A stretch of 48,342 nucleotides of DNA from Desulfobacca acetoxidans. Its GTDB lineage: Bacteria > Desulfobacterota > Desulfobaccia > Desulfobaccales > 0-14-0-80-60-11. Under the pieces are notes generated by a model that made no database searches, was not told where the DNA came from, and saw only the letters and a list, made by a program, of their open reading frames with translations. This document shows positions 32,517 to 41,276 of the stretch, one piece after another. The stretch is from the NCBI GenBank assembly GCA_020722205.1, contig DYLF01000008.1:1-48342 (forward strand), given 5' to 3'. Position numbers and translations under genes: made by a program. How positions within the stretch are numbered: position 1 is the stretch's first letter; each line of letters begins with the position of its first letter.

Positions 32517-32534
32517 GGCGAGGCAGGCCTCGCC
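32517..32534. repeat. REP-like palindrome
   Basis: GGCGAGG-CAGG-CCTCGCC, a perfect 7-bp stem preceded by TGTAGG. Elements starting TGTAGGGGCG followed by a palindrome are common in environmental genomes. Here it lies just after hcp. Confidence 0.55.
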
Positions 32535-32672
32535 TCGACATCTAAAGGTCAGAATTTTTCTTAACCGCTTGGGCTAGCCTATTGGACATTTGACGGTTGA
32601 TCTTGCCGCGCTGGCCTGCGGCCAAGAAATTTTATCTCCGAAGATTGAGGATTATGTTATAATTGAAATTTA

Positions 32673-34019
32673 ATGATGGCTCAGGAGTTGCCCCACATTT
32701 TTACGGTGAGCAGTCTGACCCGGGAAATCCGGGAGCATCTCGAAACCCACTTCCCCCTGGTGTGGGTGAGTGGGGAAGTATCCAACCTGCGCCAGCCCCT
32801 GTCGGGGCATTTTTATTTCACCCTGAAAGACGCCGCGGCCCAACTGCGGGCCGTCCTGTTCAAGGGCAACCACCAACACCTGCGCTACAAGCCGGAAGAA
32901 GGCGGCCAGGTCTTGTGTCGGGGGCGGGTCACGGTCTATGAACCTCGGGGTGAATATCAGTTGGTGGTGGATTATCTGGAGCCCTTGGGGCTGGGGGCTC
33001 TGGCTCAGGCCTTTGAGGCCCTCAAACAACGCTTGCAGGCTGAAGGTCTGTTTGAGGAGCGTCATAAGAAACCCCTCCCTTATTTACCCCGCCGCCTGGC
33101 CCTGGTAACCTCCCCCACCGGCGCGGTGGTGCGGGATTTTTTGCGGCTCCAGAAACAGCGCTTTCCAGGGCTGGAGGTGCTTATCTACCCCGTGAAAGTG
33201 CAGGGGGTCGAGGCCGCCGGGGAAATCGCCCAGGCTCTGGATGACCTGGCTCGTTACCCAGGATTGGATGTCATTGTCCTGGCCCGGGGGGGCGGCTCCC
33301 TGGAAGATTTGTGGCCTTTTAACGAGGAAAGCCTGGCCCGGGCCATTCACCGTTGCCCTATTCCGGTAGTCTCGGCCGTGGGACACGAGGTTGATTTTAC
33401 CATTGCCGACTTTGTGGCCGATGTGCGGGCTCCCACCCCCAGCGCCGCGGTGGAATTGGTGATGCCGGAGCGGGCCGAGCTTTGTCGCCGTCTGGAGCTT
33501 TTATCGGCCTCTTTGTCCCGGGGCTGCCGGCGCCGATTGCAGGAAGCCCGCCGCCAGGCCCACCTGCTCAGCCGCCGCCTGCCCGATCTCAGGCAACGGC
33601 TGCAGGTTGAGCGCCTGAGGATTGATGAGCGAGCTGAGATTCTGATTCGCCGCTTGCGACGTCATCTGGCAAGCCAGAGCCAGCGGGTGCATCTTTTCCA
33701 CTCCCGGCTTTTTCTCCTAAGCCCCCGGCGCGCGGTGACCGCCGCCCAACAATGCCTGGAACAGCACAACCAGCGGCTTTTTTTAAGCTGGCACCGCCGC
33801 GCTCAGGAAATTCGGCGCCACCTGGATTATTGCCGCAGCCACTTACAGCAACTGAATCCCCAAGCCATCCTGGCACGCGGCTACGCCGTGGCCACCCGCC
33901 TCCCGGAAGGAACGGTAATTCGGGATGCTCTGACCGTTCCGCCTGACACTCCGGTGCGGGTGCGGGTGGCACGCGGTTGCTTGGACTGCCAGGTGAAGGA
34001 AGTGAGTGCTAAGCAGTAA
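32673..34019 (+). CDS. xseA: exodeoxyribonuclease VII large subunit
   Basis: 448 residues: N-terminal OB-fold (FTVSSLTREIREHLE, VWVSGEVSNLRQPLSGHFYF), the nuclease core (LVTSPTGAVVRDFL, VIVLARGGGSLEDLWPFNEE, PVVSAVGHEVDFTIADFVAD) and a long coiled-coil C-terminal part that binds XseB. It trims single-stranded DNA. The end falls in 7-base units (AGTGAGT, GCTAAGC, AGTAAGC), giving the tail VSAKQ. First gene of xseA-xseB-ispA-dxs. Confidence 0.96.
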   Translation: MMAQELPHIFTVSSLTREIREHLETHFPLVWVSGEVSNLRQPLSGHFYFTLKDAAAQLRAVLFKGNHQHLRYKPEEGGQVLCRGRVTVYEPRGEYQLVVDYLEPLGLGALAQAFEALKQRLQAEGLFEERHKKPLPYLPRRLALVTSPTGAVVRDFLRLQKQRFPGLEVLIYPVKVQGVEAAGEIAQALDDLARYPGLDVIVLARGGGSLEDLWPFNEESLARAIHRCPIPVVSAVGHEVDFTIADFVADVRAPTPSAAVELVMPERAELCRRLELLSASLSRGCRRRLQEARRQAHLLSRRLPDLRQRLQVERLRIDERAEILIRRLRRHLASQSQRVHLFHSRLFLLSPRRAVTAAQQCLEQHNQRLFLSWHRRAQEIRRHLDYCRSHLQQLNPQAILARGYAVATRLPEGTVIRDALTVPPDTPVRVRVARGCLDCQVKEVSAKQ

Positions 34020-34041
34020 GCGCCGAAAGAGGAGAATACAT

Positions 34042-34287
34042 ATGGCCAAAGCCAAAGCGGCGGAGTTGAGTTTTGAGGCGGGATTGAAGCGCCTGGAGGA
34101 GGTGCTGGAGGCCCTGGAGCATGGCAACCTCACTTTGGAGGAGGCCATGCGGGTCTTTGAGGAGGGGGTCGGCCTGGTGAAATATTGCAGCGCCAAGCTG
34201 GATGAAATAGAGCGCCGGGTGGAACTGATCCTCAAAGACCAAGGCGGCCTCTTCACCCGCCCCTTCCCGGAAGGGGACAATCAGTGA
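34042..34287 (+). CDS. xseB: exodeoxyribonuclease VII small subunit
   Basis: 81 residues, with the conserved LSFEAGLKRLEEVLEALEHG and LTLEEAMRVFEEGVGLVKYC helices. It binds the coiled coils of XseA. The start at 34042 follows GAGGAGAATACAT. The 12 earlier codons of the longer frame are not used. Confidence 0.95.
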   Translation: MAKAKAAELSFEAGLKRLEEVLEALEHGNLTLEEAMRVFEEGVGLVKYCSAKLDEIERRVELILKDQGGLFTRPFPEGDNQ

Positions 34288-34332
34288 ACCGCGGCCATCG
34301 AAACCGGAGGCCTGAGACTTGAAACCAATACC

Positions 34333-35223
34333 ATGGATTTGAAAGCTTATTTGGCGGAACGGCGGGATTTGGTCAACCGAGCGCTGGAAGGTTACCTCCC
34401 CCGGGTGCGGGGACCGGCCTTTCGGGTGATGGAGGCTATGCACTACAGCCTGTTTGCCGGCGGCAAGAGGCTCCGCCCCATCCTCTGCCTGGCCGCGGCG
34501 GAAGCCGTGGGGGGCAATGCCAGCGAAGTAATGCCGGCCGCCTGCGCCCTGGAGATGATCCATACCTACTCTTTGATCCATGATGATTTGCCGGCCATGG
34601 ACGACGATGATCTCAGACGCGGCCGCCTCACCTGCCACAAACAGTTTGATGAGGCCACAGCCATTCTGGCAGGGGACGGTCTACTGACCGAAGCCTTTCG
34701 CATCCTGGCGGATGCCGCCCCCCGCTACGAAGGACGGGAGTCGGTGCTGCTCGAGGTCATTCAACTGGTGGCGGCCGCCGCCGGCTACCAGGGCATGGTG
34801 GGCGGTCAGATGCTGGACCTGTTGGCCGAGGGTCGGGAAGTCACTTTCAAAGAACTGGAGACCATTCACCGCCTAAAGACCGGGGCCTTGCTCACTGCCG
34901 CCGTGCGGGCCGGGGCCTTGCTGGGAGGCGGCAGTCGTTCTGAGGTGGCCCTGCTTACCGCTTATGGGGAAAAATTAGGTTTGACTTTTCAGATTACCGA
35001 TGATTTGCTAGACGTAGAAGGGAATGCCGCTGAGATGGGCAAGACCCCGGGCGGGGATGCCCGGCGCCGCAAGGCCACCTATCCCGGCCTGCTCGGTGCA
35101 CACAAGTCCAGGGAATGGGCCAGCCGCCTGATGACAGAGGGTATTCGTCTGTTGGCGCCTTTGGGGGCCAAAGCCGAGCCGCTCCGGGAAATCGGGCGCT
35201 ATTTGCTGGTCCGCCGCAGTTAA
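34333..35223 (+). CDS. ispA: farnesyl/geranylgeranyl diphosphate synthase
   Basis: 296 residues. First Asp-rich motif DDLPAMDDDD at 84-93, preceded by GGKRLRPIL. Second DDLLD at 223-227. Residues LAGDGLL and GGQMLDL are typical of short-chain E-polyprenyl synthases. It makes C15/C20 diphosphates for quinones and undecaprenyl carrier. Between XseB and Dxs as in many proteobacteria. There is no close ribosome site (GGAGG lies ~20 bases upstream). The C-terminus is slightly short. Confidence 0.93.
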   Translation: MDLKAYLAERRDLVNRALEGYLPRVRGPAFRVMEAMHYSLFAGGKRLRPILCLAAAEAVGGNASEVMPAACALEMIHTYSLIHDDLPAMDDDDLRRGRLTCHKQFDEATAILAGDGLLTEAFRILADAAPRYEGRESVLLEVIQLVAAAAGYQGMVGGQMLDLLAEGREVTFKELETIHRLKTGALLTAAVRAGALLGGGSRSEVALLTAYGEKLGLTFQITDDLLDVEGNAAEMGKTPGGDARRRKATYPGLLGAHKSREWASRLMTEGIRLLAPLGAKAEPLREIGRYLLVRRS

Positions 35224-35238
35224 CAGGGGGAGTGGCAC

Positions 35239-37191
35239 ATGGATAACCGTCTGTTGTCCAGTCGGCAGGGCGAACGCCGCCGCTTGCTGGACACCATCAA
35301 AAGTCCTAAAGACCTCAAAAAACTGGCACCGGAACTGTTGCCGCAGCTGGCCCAGGAAATCCGGGAGAAAATCATCGCCACCGTCGCCAAGACCGGGGGC
35401 CACCTGGCTCCCAATCTGGGGGTGGTGGAGCTTACCATCGCGTTGCACTATGTCTTTGACGCCCCGACAGACAAAATTGTGTGGGATGTGGGCCATCAGG
35501 CCTATACTCACAAGCTCCTTACCGGCCGGGCCGATCAGTTCCATACCTTGCGCCAGTTCGGCGGCCTCAGCGGCTTCCCCAAGCGCAGTGAAAGCCCCTA
35601 TGACGCCTTCGACACCGGCCACAGCTCCACCTCCGTCTCCGCCGCCCTGGGTATAGCCAGCGCCCGCTGTCTCAAAAAGGAACGCGGCCGCGTCATCGCA
35701 GTCATCGGCGACGGTGCCCTGACCGCCGGTCTGGCCTTCGAGGGACTCAATAATGCCGGCGACCTCAACAAAGACCTGATCGTAGTCTTAAACGACAACG
35801 GCATGTCCATCGCCCCCAACGTGGGTGCGCTGTCCTCCTTTTTTAGCCGCAAACTCACCAAGCGTACTCTGGTTTTTCTCAAACAGCAGGTGGGGGAAAT
35901 CCTCCGCTCCTTTCCCGGCATCGGCGAAGACCTGTTCGCTTGGGCCAAAAAGAGCGAAGAGACCCTCAAGGCGTTTTTTACGCCGGGCATGCTGTTTGAG
36001 GCCCTGAAATTCAACTATCTGGGGCCAGTGCAGGGACACCGCCTGGAACACCTCGTCGAGACCTTCAATAACGTCAAGAATCTAAAGGGCCCCATCCTGG
36101 TGCACGTGCGCACCACCAAGGGGAAGGGGTATGAGCCGGCGGAAGTTGACCCCACCGGCTTCCATGGCTTGGGCAAGTTTGACCCCGACACCGGCGAACC
36201 CAAAAAAAGCGTCAGTGAGGTGCCTTCTTACACCCAGGTCTTCGGCGACACCATGGTGCGCCTGGCCCGGGAAAATCCCAAAATTGTCGCCATTACCGCG
36301 GCCATGCCTGATGGCACCGGCCTGGTGAACTTTCGCCGGGAGTTTCCGGAGCGCTTCATGGACGTGGGCATCTGCGAGCAGCACGCCGTTACCTTTGCCG
36401 CCGGCCTGGCGGTGGAAGGTCTGCGCCCGGTGGCCGCCATCTATTCCACTTTCCTGCAACGGGCCTACGACCAGGTGGTGCACGACGTCTGCCTCCAGAA
36501 CCTGCCGGTGGTCTTTGCCATGGACCGCGGCGGCATCGTGGGGGAGGACGGCGAAACCCACCAGGGGCTTTTCGACCTCTCCTATTTGCGGCATGTCCCC
36601 AACCTGGTCCTCATGGCCCCTAAGGACGAAGACGAACTCAGGCACATGCTTTACACCGCAGTTGAACACCCAGGACCCATCGCCTTGCGCTACCCCCGCG
36701 GCCAGGGGATAGGGGTGGCCTTCTCTTCCACCCTACGGAAAATTCCCATCGGCCGGGCCGAAGTGCTGCGGGAAGGAGAAGATCTCCTTATCCTGGCTTT
36801 GGGGGCCACGGTGTACCCAGCCCTGGAGGCGGCCGGGGAGCTGGCTCAAGAAGGTTACCAAGCCGCCGTGGTCAACGCCCGCTTTGTCAAACCACTGGAT
36901 GCGGACCTGATTCTTAACCTGGCGGCCCGGTGCGGCCGGGTCCTGACCGTGGAAGAGAACGTGGCAATCGGCGGCTTCGGCAGCGCTATATTGGAACTTC
37001 TGCATGACCGGGAGCTTATCGGCATACCGGTCAAGCGCTTGGCCATCCCGGACCTCTATGTGGAACACGGCCCCCCTAAAGTGTTGCGGGGAAAATATGG
37101 CCTGGATGCCGCCGGCATCCGGCAGGGGGCACTGGCCTTGCTGGCGAAAACGGCGCGGCCCCAGAGGGTGGTGTGGGGTATCTTTAAATAG
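35239..37191 (+). CDS. dxs: 1-deoxy-D-xylulose-5-phosphate synthase
   Basis: 650 residues. Thiamine-diphosphate binding region [18 protein letters not shown] with [29 protein letters not shown] near the N-terminus, the [19 protein letters not shown] stretch with the catalytic Glu, and the C-terminal transketolase domain ([16 protein letters not shown]). It makes DXP for the MEP isoprenoid pathway, feeding IspA just upstream. It starts 15 bases after the ispA stop. Confidence 0.97.
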   Translation: MDNRLLSSRQGERRRLLDTIKSPKDLKKLAPELLPQLAQEIREKIIATVAKTGGHLAPNLGVVELTIALHYVFDAPTDKIVWDVGHQAYTHKLLTGRADQFHTLRQFGGLSGFPKRSESPYDAFDTGHSSTSVSAALGIASARCLKKERGRVIAVIGDGALTAGLAFEGLNNAGDLNKDLIVVLNDNGMSIAPNVGALSSFFSRKLTKRTLVFLKQQVGEILRSFPGIGEDLFAWAKKSEETLKAFFTPGMLFEALKFNYLGPVQGHRLEHLVETFNNVKNLKGPILVHVRTTKGKGYEPAEVDPTGFHGLGKFDPDTGEPKKSVSEVPSYTQVFGDTMVRLARENPKIVAITAAMPDGTGLVNFRREFPERFMDVGICEQHAVTFAAGLAVEGLRPVAAIYSTFLQRAYDQVVHDVCLQNLPVVFAMDRGGIVGEDGETHQGLFDLSYLRHVPNLVLMAPKDEDELRHMLYTAVEHPGPIALRYPRGQGIGVAFSSTLRKIPIGRAEVLREGEDLLILALGATVYPALEAAGELAQEGYQAAVVNARFVKPLDADLILNLAARCGRVLTVEENVAIGGFGSAILELLHDRELIGIPVKRLAIPDLYVEHGPPKVLRGKYGLDAAGIRQGALALLAKTARPQRVVWGIFK

Positions 37192-37192
37192 G

Positions 37193-37213
37193 TACTGGGG
37201 TTTGGGTTCTGGG
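37193..37213. repeat. heptad repeat after dxs
   Basis: TACTGGG, GTTTGGG, TTCTGGG, two bases beyond the dxs stop codon. Confidence 0.55.
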
Positions 37214-37323
37214 TTTTTTGGTGACACTGGATACTGAAGAAGAGTTACCAAGTGTCCCCCCAGTGAGTAGCCGCCCTCGGCTGTTTTTCCCCAAATGTTA
37301 GGAGCTTACCTCGCCCTCTGTCA

Positions 37324-37743
37324 GTGCTTCACTTTGAATCCAAAGAGGTGGGTCAAAGGGAATGGCCCTGGAGGATATCGCACCGGAGCTTAAGGGATAC
37401 TGATATCAAAAACGTTGATCCTGTCAAACATAAGAGATTTATTATCGAACGGGTCTTAAAATTCGGCACCCCCAAGCAGATTTGCTCGCTTCTGGCCGCC
37501 TATGCCGAGGCTGATATTATTCCGGTGGTCAAAACCTCCCCCCACCCTGAGCGCAAGACCGCTAACTTTTGGGTCATCCACTGCGGCTTTCCCCCTTGAG
37601 CGGCCCAATGCCTGAAAACCCCCCATCTCTTTGGACTGCTTTTATTTATCCCCAAGCTGGCCCAATACCCTGAAAGCAAAAATAATATCTACCTGTACCT
37701 GGCCGGAGGCACCGACTTCCAGCCTGTGCTCATTCAGTCTTAA
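37324..37743 (+). pseudogene. decayed DUF6922 antitoxin + AbiEii-type toxin remnant
   Basis: The frame from 37324 encodes VKHKRFIIERVLKFGTPKQI and KTANFWVIHCGFPP, as in DUF6922 proteins that precede AbiEii-type nucleotidyltransferase toxins. It stops at a TGA (37597-37599), yet the same frame continues with AAQCLKTPHLFG and then PKLAQYPESKNNIYLYLAGGT. The latter matches the start of AbiEii (a LAGGT motif) but ends in a TAA (37741) without the rest of the enzyme. The start region is also degraded. The remnant interrupts the dxs-tlyA neighbourhood. Confidence 0.6.
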
Positions 37744-37810
37744 ACCTTCGGACTAATATTTACTTAATTTGCCGGAGACTAATGTGGATTAACACTGAGT
37801 TATGGGACTT

Positions 37811-37859
37811 GCGTAACCAATAACCAGTAGCTGAAAATTGAAAACTGATAATCGAAAAA
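37811..37859. repeat. heptad repeat over the tlyA start
   Basis: GCGTAAC, CAATAAC, CAGTAGC, TGAAAAT, TGAAAAC, TGATAAT, CGAAAAA: seven units in phase. They run over the proposed TTG start of tlyA and encode its first residues. Confidence 0.75.
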
Positions 37860-38599
37860 CCATAAAGTCCCGCTTAGATCAACATTTGGTCTCCCTGGGG
37901 CTGGCGGCCAGCCGCTCCCAGGCCCAAGCCCTCATTATGGCCGGGCGGGTCCTCGTAGCCGGCATGCCCGTGGCCAAGGCCGGCACCTTGGTGCACCCAG
38001 ACTCGGAGGTCACGGTGCTGGCCCCCGGGCGGCGTTTCGTCAGCCGGGGCGGGGAAAAACTGGCCCCGGCCCTGCAACATTTTCAGGTCGCGGTGGCCGA
38101 CAAGGTGGCCCTGGATGCCGGCGCCTCCACCGGCGGCTTCACCCACTGCCTGCTGGCTCATGGCGCACGGCGGGTTTATGCTGTGGACGTGGGCTATGGC
38201 CAGTTCGACCTGCAACTGCGCCAGGACCCCCGAGTGATCCTGCTGGAGCGCACCAACATCCGCCACCTCCCCCCCGAGGCCATTCCTGAACCCATCGATC
38301 TGGCCACTCTGGACCTGTCCTTTATCTCCCTCACCCTGGTGCTCCCCAAGATACTCGAATTCCTGCGCCCCGGCGGGATTATTCTGGCTCTGGTCAAGCC
38401 ACAGTTCGAAGTAGGGAAGGGCCAGGTGGGCAGGGGCGGGGTGGTGCGCGATCCGGCCCTGCAACAAGCTGCCATCGACAAGGTGGCCAAGGCGGCGCAA
38501 GACTTGGGCTTAGGCCTGAGCCCCGCCTTCCCCTCCCCCCTGACAGGCCCCAAGGGAAATCAAGAATATTTTTTACAGCTCTTCAGCCGTGAGCCATAA
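37838..38599 (+). CDS. tlyA: TlyA-type 16S/23S rRNA methyltransferase (S4 + FtsJ domains)
   Basis: 253 residues. An S4 RNA-binding domain (RLDQHLVSLGLAASRSQAQA, MAGRVLVAG) is followed by an FtsJ methyltransferase domain (ALDAGASTGGFTHCLL, LDLSFISLTLVLP, ALVKPQFEVGKG). It methylates rRNA 2'-O positions; some homologues are called hemolysins. The start is unsure: a TTG at 37838 within the heptad run, with no ribosome site. Its tail and TAA stop fall in another heptad run, so it ends SREP like LivM. Confidence 0.93.
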   Translation: MKTDNRKTIKSRLDQHLVSLGLAASRSQAQALIMAGRVLVAGMPVAKAGTLVHPDSEVTVLAPGRRFVSRGGEKLAPALQHFQVAVADKVALDAGASTGGFTHCLLAHGARRVYAVDVGYGQFDLQLRQDPRVILLERTNIRHLPPEAIPEPIDLATLDLSFISLTLVLPKILEFLRPGGIILALVKPQFEVGKGQVGRGGVVRDPALQQAAIDKVAKAAQDLGLGLSPAFPSPLTGPKGNQEYFLQLFSREP

Positions 38600-38604
38600 G
38601 CCAT
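38584..38604. repeat. heptad repeat at the tlyA stop
   Basis: CAGCCGT, GAGCCAT, AAGCCAT. It closely resembles the units at the livM stop (GAGCCGT, GAACCGT). Confidence 0.65.
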
Positions 38605-38753
38605 GAGAGGCTTGGCCACCATGGGCGACGGCTTCCGTGCTCCCAAGACGGCGTATTGGCATTGGTAGTTCATTTCTCCCAGGCGGAGAAAAAGGGGGTG
38701 GGACCATGGTCACTCTTCCTGCCGGCCCCGCACAAAATATTCTCAATCCCCAC

Positions 38754-39965
38754 TTACAGCAAATTCTGCATTATGGCGGCCAGCTCTTTGGCGGCCTGAC
38801 ATTTGGAGTTGACGGCCACCAAAGGCGTCAGTTCCTGAAGACTCTGATGAATTTCCTCCGCATAAGACATGGCCCCCAAAAACCTGACTTGAATCCCCAA
38901 CATTTTGCCAGCCACCTCCTGGAGACGGTGCACCACCGGCGCCACCTTTTCCCCCGGCCTTACTTTGTTGATCACCAGCGCGGGCTGATAGCTCTCTATG
39001 GTTTTTTGCAGGTAAGGGAAAAACTCTGGATGTTGTTGCTGCACTCTGGCCTTTAATTCCTGAAGGTTTTTTACCTTCCTGCCATTGCCCGGATAAGTAG
39101 CCTCAAAAATTAACTCTTTAAGGGCAAAGTTTTTTCGGGGCAAATCATCTTTTTCCGCCGCCCAACGGTTCAACCGGCGATACAGCCCTACTTTGATGAA
39201 ATTATAGGCCTCTAAATAAGAAGCCGGCTCGCAGGTGGAGAGGATGAGCTGAATATCAGCGGACAGAAAAAAATCCAGGATGTTGAAAGAAGTGTCACTG
39301 CCCAGGTCGATGATTACATAGTCCGCCCCCAAGCCACGCAGAGACTTCAACAGTCGCATCTTGGCAGTGAAACTGATATTGGCTGACCCCAGCTGGGAAC
39401 TGTCCCCCCCAATGAGCGCCGGGCCATACTTGCTGGCCATCAGAATATCGCTGAGAGCTGACACCCCTCCAGTCAAAAAATCATTGATGCTGGCCCGTAA
39501 CCTGGTTTCCCCTAAATACAGGTGCAGGTTGGCCCCACCCAAATCTAGGTCCACCATAAGTGTCTGATAACCTTGGGAACTTAGATAAACCCCCAGGTTA
39601 CAAGCCAACATGCTCTTGCCGATGCCGCCCTTGGCCCCACCCACCGCAATAATCTTCTTGTGGATGATGTTCCTGGGGCTGACGCCCTTCAAGCGGCGGT
39701 CCATGAAGCCTTTGAGAACCTCATACGATTCCTGCACACGCCGGAAGCGATCCTGCTTGTGCCGCAACATCTCGGGACTGGCCTGCGAATAAAGGTCAGG
39801 ATGGGAACGCTTGACCTGTTCCCGAAAGGCCCTCTTCAAAGTGACCGGCGTGAGATTATGCCAAAACTCTTTGTCGTTGATCTGCTGCCCCCCGAACAAA
39901 CAGCTGGCTGCAACCCGCAGCCGGCTCATTTCCTGGGATGACAGGTCTTGGACAACAAAGCTCAC
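38754..39965 (-). CDS. J-domain fused to MinD/ParA-type ATPase
   Basis: 403 residues. Residues ~22-90 are a DnaJ-like J-domain with the HPD triad at 55-57 (VKRSHPDLYS). From ~103 a MinD/FlhG-type ATPase follows: Walker A GGAKGGIGKSML at 109-120, VDLDLGGANLHLYLG, DYVIIDLGSDTS, and AVNSKCQAAKEL near the end. Such fusions may place or recruit cell-envelope machines and Hsp70. The partner is unknown. The start is a GTG after GAGGGAAAATT. Next is an HD-GYP gene. Confidence 0.85.
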   Translation of the reverse strand: MSFVVQDLSSQEMSRLRVAASCLFGGQQINDKEFWHNLTPVTLKRAFREQVKRSHPDLYSQASPEMLRHKQDRFRRVQESYEVLKGFMDRRLKGVSPRNIIHKKIIAVGGAKGGIGKSMLACNLGVYLSSQGYQTLMVDLDLGGANLHLYLGETRLRASINDFLTGGVSALSDILMASKYGPALIGGDSSQLGSANISFTAKMRLLKSLRGLGADYVIIDLGSDTSFNILDFFLSADIQLILSTCEPASYLEAYNFIKVGLYRRLNRWAAEKDDLPRKNFALKELIFEATYPGNGRKVKNLQELKARVQQQHPEFFPYLQKTIESYQPALVINKVRPGEKVAPVVHRLQEVAGKMLGIQVRFLGAMSYAEEIHQSLQELTPLVAVNSKCQAAKELAAIMQNLL

Positions 39966-40273
39966 AATTTTCCCTCAACAATTTCTTAGGGGAATATTTA
40001 GCAAAGAATATACCATCTTGGCCGCTTCCACCGTCAGAGAGCTACCCGCTGCGCTTTTCTATCCGCCCCCCTTAATCAATATGATGGAGACATCTCTGTC
40101 CGGTTGTTAATACCCTCCAAAGCAAAACCGAAAACCGCTGGCGCCGGCAGCAGGTAGGAAAAAATTGCATGCACCTTCCTTCGACAGGGGGAATCTTTCC
40201 GATGGCTTCGGATACGGACAGATTAGGGAGGGAAGGGGTCGCTGACCAAAGGAAGGTAAGGCCCCGCAACACC
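39966..40273. other. 308-base gap, nothing clear
   Basis: Between the HD-GYP gene end and the J-domain/MinD start. A GC-rich patch (CGCTGGCGCCGGCAGC near 40136) and AT-rich runs are present. I see no terminator with T-tract and no gene. Confidence 0.35.
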
Positions 40274-41266
40274 TTACCCCTGTTGCAGAAACCCAATAAA
40301 TTCGGCCAGTAAGACCGGATCGTAAACTTCCTTCCCTTTCAAGGTGGATTTCATCACTGCGAGAGCCTGGCTGGTATTGCAGGGCGGCCGCCAAGGCCGG
40401 ATGGAGGTAAGGGACTCAAAACTGTCAATAATTCGCAAAATTCTGGCCCAGGGATGGATAGCCTCCGCCGCTAACCCCTGAGGATATCCTGAACCATCGT
40501 AATTTTCGTGATGTTGAGCAACAACTGCCAGCACCCTTTCAGGTATAAGGGGAATTTTTGCTAACAATTTTTTGCTTTCTCCAGGATGATTCTTGACGTA
40601 ATGTCGGTCGATATCAGTCAAGCGCTCTGGTTTTTGGGTAATATCGTGAGGAAGAGAGGTCATACCGATATCATGCAACAGGCAGGCTAAACCTAATTCT
40701 CTGCTCTCTTCAACGCTCCACCCCTTAAAAAGCGAGAAGGCCATACTGATAAGAAAAACATTAATAGTGTGCGTGTATAGGTGGGAATCATGTCTTCTCA
40801 CCGTGCAGAGCAATTTTGCTAGATTTTTTTCATCCAGCAGATATTTTAGGATTCTTTCGATTATTGTTATTATAAATTTAATATTATCCGGTGCTTGAGA
40901 GGCGGGCGCAGTGAAAAAATTTTCCACCCAGGTCAAAGAGATATCATAGAGAAAAGCAATTTTATCGCAGTTCAGCAGGCTTGGTTTTCTTAAAAATTCC
41001 TCGACATTATCGCTAAAATATCTCAGCACGGCGGCAGCCTCAGAGGATGGGAAATAGGCCCAGCTTTTCCGCCCCTCATCTGAACCCAGAAGTTTATCCT
41101 GGAAAATCTTACCCTTGCGGCAGCTCAGGACCAGATGCCTGTCACAGCCGTTAAGGCCAGGGACTTCAAAATAGAGGTCGAAAAAGAGAGGCTTCCCAGG
41201 CCTCAGGCGACAAAGCCTTAAGGGGAAATACCCTTCGGCCGAGGCAACCGGGGATGCATTTGTCAT
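40274..41266 (-). CDS. HD-GYP domain protein (cyclic-di-GMP phosphodiesterase candidate)
   Basis: 330 residues. A poorly conserved N-terminal ~130 residues precede an HD-GYP domain: HTINVFLISMAF, LHDIGMTSLPHDI (HD at 198-199), HHENYDGSGYPQGL (252-265) and RILRIIDSFESLTS. The GYP signature is intact as GSGYP. It would break down cyclic-di-GMP. GCAGGAAGC precedes the ATG, and 10 bases separate it from the upstream unknown gene, so they form one operon. Confidence 0.88.
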   Translation of the reverse strand: MTNASPVASAEGYFPLRLCRLRPGKPLFFDLYFEVPGLNGCDRHLVLSCRKGKIFQDKLLGSDEGRKSWAYFPSSEAAAVLRYFSDNVEEFLRKPSLLNCDKIAFLYDISLTWVENFFTAPASQAPDNIKFIITIIERILKYLLDEKNLAKLLCTVRRHDSHLYTHTINVFLISMAFSLFKGWSVEESRELGLACLLHDIGMTSLPHDITQKPERLTDIDRHYVKNHPGESKKLLAKIPLIPERVLAVVAQHHENYDGSGYPQGLAAEAIHPWARILRIIDSFESLTSIRPWRPPCNTSQALAVMKSTLKGKEVYDPVLLAEFIGFLQQG

Positions 41267-41276
41267 GCTTCCTGCT

